From Arctic95D-9 sp035967665 (GTDB taxonomy: Bacteria > Verrucomicrobiota > Verrucomicrobiia > Verrucomicrobiales > DEV007): a stretch of DNA of 64,000 nt. This document shows, piece by piece, positions 35,421-42,694 of this stretch. The stretch spans positions 9,770 to 73,769 of the forward strand of contig JAYWLB010000101.1 of NCBI GenBank assembly GCA_035967665.1. The letters are read 5' to 3'. Each line of letters starts with the position of its first letter. Position 1 is the stretch's first letter. Both the position numbers and the translations under genes were made by a program. The notes under the pieces are model-generated. The model ran no database searches. It was not told where the DNA came from and worked only from the letters and a program-made list of their open reading frames with translations.

Positions 35421-36692
35421 TTATTCAAGCGTTTCCAGATAGTTCGGAATCGCAACATCGAGGTTGGATTCCCCGTGGAAAACTTCGTCAACACTGCGGG
35501 GAACTTCGTTTCTTTCGGCCTCAGATGCGGTTTCGAGGTAGCGTTGGAAGGGAGTCCTGTTGTCATCCAGATTCACCTCCCGCCCTGTCTTTTCCCCGAA
35601 CCAGACTTCAAGCGCATCGAGAAACTGAAACCCGTTCTCCAAAGTGGGCTCGATAACAGTGCCTTCGTTGAAATCGTTCCACGTCACCAGCTGAATCATC
35701 TCCGGACCGTTTTTCCAGGCCCGGTCGAAGGTGTCCTTGAAAAGAGAAAGACCGGCTCCCGGTGTAATTCTCGCGCCATCCCCCCACCCGTTCACGCCGC
35801 TGTCATTAAACCCGGGCGAAGCCATTCCGACAAAGAATTCCAACCGCCCCTCCTCAATCTGCTGCCGCGCCTGCGCCCCGAATGATTCAATGTGATGTTC
35901 GTCTTTTGTGAACCATAAGTAGCGTCCTCCGATCGGAGGATGAAACGCTGCCTCCTGATTCTGACGGACGTAGCAAAGAGGTCTCGCAAGTCCATCAAAA
36001 ATCTGCCGCCACTCGTGAGGTGAGATGTTCCGCCTTCCCATTTCATCTTCCCCCCAGTAGTTGAACTGAAAAACAACCGGCTTTCCAGCACGCGTCAGAT
36101 AGGCCGGATGAGAGGCATATTTCTCCAACAAGCAGGCAAGATCCCCCTGCGCAGAGTTCACCAGATCCTCCCGCGAGGCAGGGGCCCGAAACGGAGACCA
36201 GTTGATCTTTTCCTCATAACAAAGCGAAACCTTCAGCCCAGTCGCCCCGGCCATCTCAAGCAATTTCGGAATGACCGCATCCGTTTCACTGCCCGGCCCA
36301 TACCAGATCACGATCATCGCATCGATTCCGGCTGCACGGGCTGTCTCAAAATGATAGCGAACCACTGCATCATTGTTAGAACTGTAGGGGCCAATGAGCG
36401 GATACTTCGTCGCGGCGATATCGCGGAGCCCGTTTTCCCCGCGACGATCAGGAGCATGCTGGATATGTGCGCCCTCCCACCCCCAGTGCTTCCAGCCCGC
36501 TTCCGCGTTGAGACTGGTCTCAGGATTACTGAACCACGGCATGTAATGCGCTGCGATTACCGGCCCCTCCCCTCCGCAATTCCAAAGGCCGCCCGATTGC
36601 TCCGCTTCCTCCTTGCCACAGGAGACTCCCGCGAAAAGAAACGATCCGCAAATCAGCCAACGAAACCGTTTCTCCAAATTCTGAATTCTCAT
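35421..36692 (-). CDS. GH99/GH71-like lipoprotein
   Basis: About 423 residues starting at MRIQNLEKRFRWLICG; the signal ends in FAGVSCGKEE, a lipobox. The catalytic region shows PVIAAHYMPWFS, IDAMIVIWYGPGSETDAVI and the family-characteristic QLVTWNDFNEGTVIEPT, matching glycoside hydrolase family 99-like proteins (endo-alpha-mannanase group and relatives). It probably cleaves or binds a polysaccharide at the outer membrane. It lies about 38 bp upstream of the dienelactone hydrolase in the same direction. Confidence 0.82.
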   Translation of the reverse strand: MRIQNLEKRFRWLICGSFLFAGVSCGKEEAEQSGGLWNCGGEGPVIAAHYMPWFSNPETSLNAEAGWKHWGWEGAHIQHAPDRRGENGLRDIAATKYPLIGPYSSNNDAVVRYHFETARAAGIDAMIVIWYGPGSETDAVIPKLLEMAGATGLKVSLCYEEKINWSPFRAPASREDLVNSAQGDLACLLEKYASHPAYLTRAGKPVVFQFNYWGEDEMGRRNISPHEWRQIFDGLARPLCYVRQNQEAAFHPPIGGRYLWFTKDEHHIESFGAQARQQIEEGRLEFFVGMASPGFNDSGVNGWGDGARITPGAGLSLFKDTFDRAWKNGPEMIQLVTWNDFNEGTVIEPTLENGFQFLDALEVWFGEKTGREVNLDDNRTPFQRYLETASEAERNEVPRSVDEVFHGESNLDVAIPNYLETLE

Positions 36693-36768
36693 AAAATAGT
36701 GACCACCCAACCTGCCCCGGCTGCCCCGCATCTCTATCACCTCAGCTCATTTTCGAAAAGCCTATCCT

Positions 36769-37713
36769 ATGAAAACTACCTTCTTTGCCATTCTTTCAAT
36801 CACCCTGTTTCCGTTCGGGACATCTCTGTATGGCCAGAAAGCAGCCGGTAAAGTTCCGCCGCCCGCCTACGACAAATCGGTCCCAAAACCAACTCAATCC
36901 GAAGTCCGCTACGGCGACCATGAGCGCCATGTTCTCGATTTCTGGAAAGCGGAATCCGATACTCCGACGCCTCTCGCCTTCGTCATCCACGGCGGCGGCT
37001 GGTCGGGTGGAAGCAAAGAACGACTGAGCCGCTTTGCGGATCCCAACGCCCTGCTGGAAGCGGGTATCTCAGTGGTTGCGATAAACTATCGCTACGTGAA
37101 GCAGGCCGGAGAGATCACCCCGCCGGTAAAGGCGCCCTTGCACGACGCCGCGAGAGCCCTGCAGTTCGTTCGCAGCAAGTCAGCGGAGTGGAATTTGGAC
37201 AAAACACGAATCGGAGCAGCCGGAGGGTCTGCCGGTGCCTGCACATCGCTGTGGCTGGCTTTCCACGATGATCTTGCCGATCCGGAAAGCAGCGATCCCG
37301 TCGCCAGAGAATCCACCCGCCTCTGGTGTGCCGCAGTGAAGGGAGCGCAAACTTCACTCGACCCCGCACAGATGAAAAAGTGGACTCCGAACAGTCGCTA
37401 CGGCGGACATGCTTTCGGTCTCGGCCGCTTCGATGAGTTTCTGGCGAAGCGTGATACGATCCTCCCGTGGATTGCCGAATACTCGCCCTACGCTCTTGTA
37501 TCGAAAGACGATCCACCTGTGTTTCTGTCCTACTCGACGCCCCCGGCGATCGGCGAGAAGCAGAAAGATCCCACTCATACCTCCAACTTCGGACTCAAGC
37601 TTCAGGAGCACTGCAAAGAAAACGGAGTCCCCTGCAAGCTGGTCTATCCGGGAGCGCCGGATGGAGATCGGCAAACCGAGACGGATTTTCTGATCGAAAC
37701 ATTGAAAAAGTAG
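36769..37713 (+). CDS. exported alpha/beta hydrolase, esterase/lipase-like
   Basis: A 314-residue hydrolase with signal peptide (FFAILSITLFPFGTSLYG). The oxyanion motif is VIHGGGWSGGSKE, the nucleophile elbow GAAGGSAGACTSLW, and the closing EHCKENGVPCKLVYPGAP region supplies the terminal part of the fold. The catalytic histidine is not obvious near the C-terminus (PGAPDGDRQTETDF lacks one), which is odd. Likely an acetyl- or feruloyl-type esterase acting on decorated polysaccharide; substrate unknown. Confidence 0.82.
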   Translation: MKTTFFAILSITLFPFGTSLYGQKAAGKVPPPAYDKSVPKPTQSEVRYGDHERHVLDFWKAESDTPTPLAFVIHGGGWSGGSKERLSRFADPNALLEAGISVVAINYRYVKQAGEITPPVKAPLHDAARALQFVRSKSAEWNLDKTRIGAAGGSAGACTSLWLAFHDDLADPESSDPVARESTRLWCAAVKGAQTSLDPAQMKKWTPNSRYGGHAFGLGRFDEFLAKRDTILPWIAEYSPYALVSKDDPPVFLSYSTPPAIGEKQKDPTHTSNFGLKLQEHCKENGVPCKLVYPGAPDGDRQTETDFLIETLKK

Positions 37714-37717
37714 CGCA

Positions 37718-38548
37718 CTAATTCGCGACGCCCCACAGCTTCTTCACAAGATTATGCATGTGCGGGTCGTGCTCCTTCAGCTCCTCCCGGTTGAAGGGGT
37801 AAAAATCATTTTTACCGAAAAAGGCTTCGCTTGATTCCGCGAAGTATTCTTTCGCATCGTTCATTCCGTAGGCTTTGTCTGTTACAGTCTTATTACCATC
37901 AAACCGGGCCACGGAATCATAGGAACCTGAATCCCGCGCCCGCTCATAGGCTGTCTTCAATTCCGCATTCCCGAATCCCCCTTTCACCACCTGATCATGG
38001 TAGGCGTGAGCCAGTTCATGCAGGAGCAGAAAAGGCATCCTTCGATTCTCGAAAGGGAAGTTTTTAACGTTGGTAATTTCCACCGCTTTCGCCATTTTCG
38101 GATTTCGACCGTTGTTCCGAAGCCAATCAATGTTGGGATGATAGGCCGCCCCTCCGCGTTTTCCCTCATACTCCGGATTGATCCAGAGCGGCACGGTACG
38201 CAACGGCCGCAAAGCCTCCGGCGGAACGACCTCAACGACTCGCTGCAGCTGACCACTCAACAGCTCGAGAGCGCGACGCGTCACACCGGATTCGTCGTCG
38301 AGGAACTGATTGTGCAAATGAATCGTCCATCCGCGCAGCTCAAAAGTAATATGATCAGGCTCGACCGAACGGGGATTCCCAACCAGTTCAGTGAGTGAAT
38401 CCGAATGCAAATCCTGCCCTGTCGCGAAACCACCTGACAGTGGCATAACAGCGGCAATCAAACAGGGTTGAGTCCATGACCCAACCCTCTTGAGTCTTCT
38501 GAAAAAGCGGGTACCGGCTCCGGTGAATGCTGAGTATTTGGTTTGCAT
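37718..38548 (-). CDS. putative exported zinc metallopeptidase-like protein
   Basis: About 276 residues from MQTKYSAFTGAG. The zinc-binding HExxH appears as LLHELAHAYHDQ near residue 185, with a following acidic stretch (GMNDAKEYFAESSEAFFG) that can offer the third ligand. The layout recalls ATLF-like/Pro-Pro peptidases. A hydrophobic N-terminal segment (CLIAAVMPLSGGFATG) suggests export. It ends 5 bp from the convergent hydrolase gene. Family assignment is tentative. Confidence 0.7.
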   Translation of the reverse strand: MQTKYSAFTGAGTRFFRRLKRVGSWTQPCLIAAVMPLSGGFATGQDLHSDSLTELVGNPRSVEPDHITFELRGWTIHLHNQFLDDESGVTRRALELLSGQLQRVVEVVPPEALRPLRTVPLWINPEYEGKRGGAAYHPNIDWLRNNGRNPKMAKAVEITNVKNFPFENRRMPFLLLHELAHAYHDQVVKGGFGNAELKTAYERARDSGSYDSVARFDGNKTVTDKAYGMNDAKEYFAESSEAFFGKNDFYPFNREELKEHDPHMHNLVKKLWGVAN

Positions 38549-38590
38549 GACAGAGAATTCCCAAAAGGTTCCGGGCGCCGCGTCGGAATA

Positions 38591-38627
38591 CAAAAATGCC
38601 TCCGGTAAATCTCTTCACCGGAGGCAT
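38591..38627 (-). terminator. intrinsic terminator of the peroxiredoxin gene
   Basis: A perfect 11-bp stem: ATGCCTCCGGT at 38596-38606 with ACCGGAGGCAT at 38617-38627 and a 10-nt loop. On the reverse strand it lies 12 bp after the peroxiredoxin stop and is followed by a T-run, the classic Rho-independent arrangement. Confidence 0.92.
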
Positions 38628-38639
38628 CAGAAAGGGTTT

Positions 38640-39170
38640 CTATTTCTTGTCGACTTTCAACTCTTCAAGAGTCGCTGCGACTTGCTCACCGTGAGTGCCT
38701 GTTTTCACTGACTTCTCGATGAGAAGGATTTTTCCGTCTTTACCGACATAGACAGTAGCGCGGGAAGCGTTCTTCTTGTCGCCTTTTATCAAGCCGTAAG
38801 CCTTCGCTGTCTCGCGGGTAGGGTCGCTCAAAATCGGATAGTCGAGATCGAGGGATTCTGCGAATTTTTCGTTCAGCTCAGCCTCGTCGCAACTGGCGGC
38901 GAAGTGAGCGACATCAAATTTACGGAGCGTTTCGCCATGCTCGCGAAGTGACTTACACTCCGCAGTGCACCCACCGGTAAAAGCTTTCGGGAACCACGCG
39001 ACAACCACTGCCTGCTTTCCTTTGAAATCAGAGAGCTTGTAGGTCTCGCCATCACTTCCTTTGAGTGAAAAATCAGGTGCGTCATCACCAACCTCAAGGT
39101 CGGCTTGCACGTTGCTTGCGAAGAGAGCCATCCCCAAAAGGAGGCCGGCGGAAAGGAGTGTCTTTTTCAT
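38640..39170 (-). CDS. exported peroxiredoxin, AhpC/TSA (Bcp-like)
   Basis: About 176 residues. Signal peptide KKTLLSAGLLLGMALFASNVQA, then the thioredoxin-fold peroxidase: DDAPDFSLKGSDGE, AWFPKAFTGGCTAEC with the peroxidatic cysteine in GGCTAEC (Bcp-type CxxxxC pair), and FAASCDEAELNEKFAESLD. The peroxidatic motif has G-G-C in place of the common T-P-x-C-T. It probably removes peroxides outside the cytoplasm. The ATG at 39170 is preferred over an upstream TTG. Confidence 0.9.
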   Translation of the reverse strand: MKKTLLSAGLLLGMALFASNVQADLEVGDDAPDFSLKGSDGETYKLSDFKGKQAVVVAWFPKAFTGGCTAECKSLREHGETLRKFDVAHFAASCDEAELNEKFAESLDLDYPILSDPTRETAKAYGLIKGDKKNASRATVYVGKDGKILLIEKSVKTGTHGEQVAATLEELKVDKK

Positions 39171-39267
39171 AGTGTAATTCAAATAGTTAAATCAATCGGG
39201 TTGATTGCTGAAAAGTTTACGATTCTGAGTCACCCTTGTCGATCCCGTCTTCTTAGCCGATCCGCGT

Positions 39268-40122
39268 CTATCGCCCGGAAGCAGTCCGGTTCTCGCGCTT
39301 CGCCGCTTCCATCAAAAGAACGAATTCACTGTTTTTTAAAAGCCCGTCGACGATCTGCCTCGCGAGGAGCTGTCCCGCCTCGCTGTCACCGGGATAATGC
39401 ACCCCTGCGATCTCCCGGTTCTTCGCAATCGCAGCGGCATCCTCAACCAGCCGTTCAGCCTGATCAGGGGCAAGCTCCATCAGCAAATAGGCGAGCAAAT
39501 GGGCCTGAGTTGCGTGCCCGCTCGGGTAGGCAGGATGCCCCGGAACGGGAATCGACAGGGTGATCGCATCCGTGAGGTGCGTGGGACGGGCCCGGTCGAA
39601 GAAGCTCTTTAACTGAAAGACAATCATTTCCATATCGCGCTGCGCGGCATCGAGCATTCGCTTCGTCGCGGGCCGATTCCCCGCCGCTGCCTGAATATCC
39701 CCCATTTCAAAGGTGCCCAGGATCATCCCCGCGACTTTGATCTGCTTTTGAACGGCAGACTCCTGATCCTTTGTGCGGAGGGATTGCAGCCCGAGAAGAT
39801 ACCGAAGCTCGGCTTTCGTCCTCGGCGAGCTGTTCTCAGGAGGATCAGGCAGGCGTATCCGGTCACGCCACTGTGGAAGGTAAACCGGCGTCCCCGTGAG
39901 ATACTTTTCGAGGCGCGGCTCAAACCCGGATCGATCCGAAAAGCGAATCGCATCGTGACCGGGGTCGTCACCTTTTCCCGACAAGTGGCGAATCAGGGCA
40001 ACGGAGGCAGGCTCGGAACGCCCCTCGTTTTGAGCGACCGTCGGTATCGTGGTGAGAAGGCCGGGGATGGAGACAGAGATTATCCAGACACTGATTCTCA
40101 AATTTCGTAAAAGGGGCTCCAT
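39268..40122 (-). CDS. exported PAP2/acid-phosphatase-like protein
   Basis: About 284 residues from MEPLLRNLRISVW; a hydrophobic signal-like segment precedes NEGRSEP. The three-part acid phosphatase motif is visible: KSFFDRARP (KxxxxxxRP), YPSGHATQ (PSGH) and NREIAGVHYPGDSEAG (normally SRxxxxxHxxxD; the Ser position is Asn). Class A non-specific acid phosphatases share this arrangement. Divergent from the unknown gene at 40216, with about 90 bp between. Confidence 0.83.
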   Translation of the reverse strand: MEPLLRNLRISVWIISVSIPGLLTTIPTVAQNEGRSEPASVALIRHLSGKGDDPGHDAIRFSDRSGFEPRLEKYLTGTPVYLPQWRDRIRLPDPPENSSPRTKAELRYLLGLQSLRTKDQESAVQKQIKVAGMILGTFEMGDIQAAAGNRPATKRMLDAAQRDMEMIVFQLKSFFDRARPTHLTDAITLSIPVPGHPAYPSGHATQAHLLAYLLMELAPDQAERLVEDAAAIAKNREIAGVHYPGDSEAGQLLARQIVDGLLKNSEFVLLMEAAKRENRTASGR

Positions 40123-40215
40123 CGACTCAGTTTTGGCAAAATCAGAGTTTCGATCAACGTCATTTTTCAGGAAGAATTTGACCCTTTTGAAGTTCTCGAT
40201 TACGGGCCACATCCC

Positions 40216-41145
40216 ATGCACAAATCCGCTAAAATTGACTTCTTCAACGTCGAGATCTCCGACTCAACCGATCTCGAAACCATCCTCGGGAAACTCCACG
40301 CCCTCCCCGCTGACAGCGAGAAGCGAAATGAGGAATTGAATGACGACTGGGTTCGCCTCGTTCGTGGCAAAATGAGCGAAACCGGCTATCTCGGCGACAT
40401 CATGCGCATCTCAATGGCACCGGCCGGCTTCCGCGCCAATCTTGCCGGGGCGATCACCGCGGTGAATCTCAACAAAGACGAAGGAATGGCTGAATGTTCC
40501 GCCTTCTACTACGATTTCGAAACTTCCGTCCTCGTTCTGCAACGAAACGGAAAAGGCGTCAGCGCTTCTCAGCTTTCCCGCTATTTCAAGCGTATCGCCG
40601 ACGTCGACGGCGAAGTCGAGCTCAAGCCGGTCCTCCGCCCCACTGACATCATGAAGGTGAAAGTCCTGCCTGTGATCCGGAAAATCCATATCGCCTCATC
40701 GGTCGTTGATATGATGACGACGATGGAAAACCTCGACGAACGCACCAGACACACCATTCAGGCGGCGGCTCAGGCCGAGTCCCCCTCCATTGAGATCATT
40801 CTGAAATCGGCTCGCGAGAAAGACGCCACGCTCAATCAGGCAATTGCGATTGAGACGATCGAATCCTGGCTGCGCATTCACGATGAGCTTTCCGACGAAG
40901 AGAACGAAGTCGTAAAAAAAGTGCTCGTTTCCGGCAAGGACGATTCCGGTGCTACCGTCGAATTCGACATGCTCAAGGACAAGATGTTCACGGTGATGAA
41001 CTACCAGTGGGTCCCCGACGACATCGAACTCTGGCAGACCCGGTCCGGTCACATCCAGAAGGCATGGGATCTCAACAAAGCCAACCTCGAACGGATTCGA
41101 CTCAACAAAGAGTCAAGAGAGTCCGAAGGGCAGGAGGAGAAATAG
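40216..41145 (+). CDS. uncharacterised 309-residue cytoplasmic protein
   Basis: I do not recognise this protein. It has no signal peptide or transmembrane helix. It opens KIDFFNVEISDSTDLETIL, an alternating-hydrophobic start, has a beta-rich first half (FRANLAGAITAVNLNKDEG, CSAFYYDFETSVLVLQRNGKG) and an alpha-helical second half, and ends in a charged Glu/Arg/Lys tail. Codon use and GC look like the surroundings. It stands alone between a divergent phosphatase and a convergent propeller gene. Confidence 0.6.
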   Translation: MHKSAKIDFFNVEISDSTDLETILGKLHALPADSEKRNEELNDDWVRLVRGKMSETGYLGDIMRISMAPAGFRANLAGAITAVNLNKDEGMAECSAFYYDFETSVLVLQRNGKGVSASQLSRYFKRIADVDGEVELKPVLRPTDIMKVKVLPVIRKIHIASSVVDMMTTMENLDERTRHTIQAAAQAESPSIEIILKSAREKDATLNQAIAIETIESWLRIHDELSDEENEVVKKVLVSGKDDSGATVEFDMLKDKMFTVMNYQWVPDDIELWQTRSGHIQKAWDLNKANLERIRLNKESRESEGQEEK

Positions 41146-41160
41146 CAACCCGGTCGACTC

Positions 41161-41196
41161 GCTCCGGCGTGCTCCGGCGTGCTCCGGCGTGCTCCG
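41161..41196. repeat. tandem 10-bp repeat, about 3.6 copies
   Basis: Three perfect GCTCCGGCGT units and a partial fourth lie between the convergent ends of the unknown gene and the BNR propeller gene. It does not encode protein, has no spacer pattern, and is probably a slippage product. Confidence 0.9.
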
Positions 41197-41207
41197 GATA
41201 CTGCGAT

Positions 41208-42326
41208 CTAGCGGCTGAAAGCCACGCAGTATACCGGAGGAAGGTGCGAGGTGAGCTTGCTCCACGAATCCCCCTGATCCTCGCTCACCCACACAGAACC
41301 GGTTGTTGATCCCATGACGAGACAATTGCCGGTATCGTCGACGCTCAAAGCGTGACGATAGACAAGGTCATAGGCCGGACCTGACGGCAATCCTGCATCG
41401 AGAGTTTCGAATGTTTCCCCGCCGTCCCTGGTTCGCGTCACGACAAACTTTCCGTCAACAGGGTAGCGGTGTTCGTCTTTTTTCGCAGGCACAAACCAGG
41501 CCGTATCAGGTTCCTGCGGATGAACCGCCACGGCAAACCCGAAAGCGGAAGGTGAGACTTCGCTGAATTCCTTCCACGATTTTCCCTCATCATCAGACCG
41601 GTAGATGAAACAATGATGCTGCGACCAGAAGCGCTTCGGGTCGCCCTGACATTGAACAATTCGGTGAGGGTCCTGTGATTCTGGATCGGCTCCGCCCTGC
41701 TCCTCGGGGACAAAATCGTATCTCATTCCATGAGCGCTTTGCTCCCAGCTGAGCCCGCCGTCACACGTCCTCCAAACACCTCCGCAGGAAACGCCTACCG
41801 AGATAATATCTGAATTCTCCGGATGCACACAAATGGAATGAATCCCCGGAAAGTCGTAGCCTCCTCCCGACCATCTCGCGCGCTCTGAGCGGTCCCAGAG
41901 CGAACGCACCAACTCCCAGCTCGCGCCATGGTCCGTTGACTTGAAGAGCCCTCCGGGAATCGTTCCGCACCAGAGCACACCGGGCCTGTCGTCCCCTCCC
42001 GATTCGAGGCTCCACACCTTTTTCAATGACCAGGGGACTTCCACCTTCCGCCAGGGATCGAGTATCACCGGAGCATCGTCCGGCTTTTCGGGATAGACCG
42101 GCGGATCAAGTTCAACCCATTCGCTTTCCCCCTCGCGCAGGAGGTGCAGCTTGGTCCCGAAATGCTCATGCTCAGCCGCGACATAGAGCGCGCCATCCCG
42201 CTTATCCTGATGAAACATCGGAACCGGGACTCCGGGAAAATCCGGGGAAGCCTGCCTCCATCCGGAACCTTCCCGCTCAAAGGTGAAAAATCCCTTTCTG
42301 GTTCCCACGCGTATCTTATCACTCAT
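41208..42326 (-). CDS. BNR/WD40-like beta-propeller, sialidase-fold
   Basis: About 372 residues without signal peptide, start ATG at 42326 (MSDKIRVGTRKG); an in-frame TTG lies upstream. Several Asp-box/BNR repeats are seen: LFKSTDHGASWE, VWRTCDGGLSWE, IYRSDDEGKSWK, VTRTRDGGETFE and VWVSEDQGDSWS. These fold as a sialidase-like propeller, but no sialidase catalytic set is apparent. It follows the MoaD-like gene by 21 bp, a pairing I recall from other bacteria. Confidence 0.85.
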   Translation of the reverse strand: MSDKIRVGTRKGFFTFEREGSGWRQASPDFPGVPVPMFHQDKRDGALYVAAEHEHFGTKLHLLREGESEWVELDPPVYPEKPDDAPVILDPWRKVEVPWSLKKVWSLESGGDDRPGVLWCGTIPGGLFKSTDHGASWELVRSLWDRSERARWSGGGYDFPGIHSICVHPENSDIISVGVSCGGVWRTCDGGLSWEQSAHGMRYDFVPEEQGGADPESQDPHRIVQCQGDPKRFWSQHHCFIYRSDDEGKSWKEFSEVSPSAFGFAVAVHPQEPDTAWFVPAKKDEHRYPVDGKFVVTRTRDGGETFETLDAGLPSGPAYDLVYRHALSVDDTGNCLVMGSTTGSVWVSEDQGDSWSKLTSHLPPVYCVAFSR

Positions 42327-42347
42327 TAATTCCGGCAAGGTTAGACT

Positions 42348-42617
42348 TCAGCCTCCCGATAAGGCCTGCATCACAAAAATTTCATCGCTTTCAGAAACAG
42401 GATCGGAGAGACAGTCACGATCCTCAACCGGCTCACGGTTCACGATCACTGCGATGTGTTTGCGCGTCATCCCATTGTCATCAAGCAGGTAACCGCGAAG
42501 GCGGGGCGACAACAGAAAGACTGAATCCAGAACCGAACGAACCGTATCTCCTTCAACATCACATACCTCCACATCGACGTGGCTTCTGATGTTCGGGGAG
42601 AAAGCAATCTTTGGCAT
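42348..42617 (-). CDS. MoaD/ThiS-family ubiquitin-like sulfur carrier
   Basis: An 89-residue beta-grasp protein ending in the diagnostic Gly-Gly (MQALSGG), the residue pair that is adenylated and thiocarboxylated. VRSVLDSVFLLSPRLRGYL and KHIAVIVNREPVEDRDC are typical of this fold. No E1-like MoeB/ThiF gene is nearby, so the partner is elsewhere. It is probably co-transcribed with the BNR propeller gene just downstream. Confidence 0.87.
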   Translation of the reverse strand: MPKIAFSPNIRSHVDVEVCDVEGDTVRSVLDSVFLLSPRLRGYLLDDNGMTRKHIAVIVNREPVEDRDCLSDPVSESDEIFVMQALSGG

Positions 42618-42694
42618 GACTTGACTTCAGTTTTACTCGAAACGCTCAAGAGATCCAAGCCCTCGCTCGCGGCAAACGATCCCCGGAGCGCCGC

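Noticed and set aside
41161..41196. CRISPR array
   Set aside because: The 10-bp units are contiguous without spacers and no cas gene is present.
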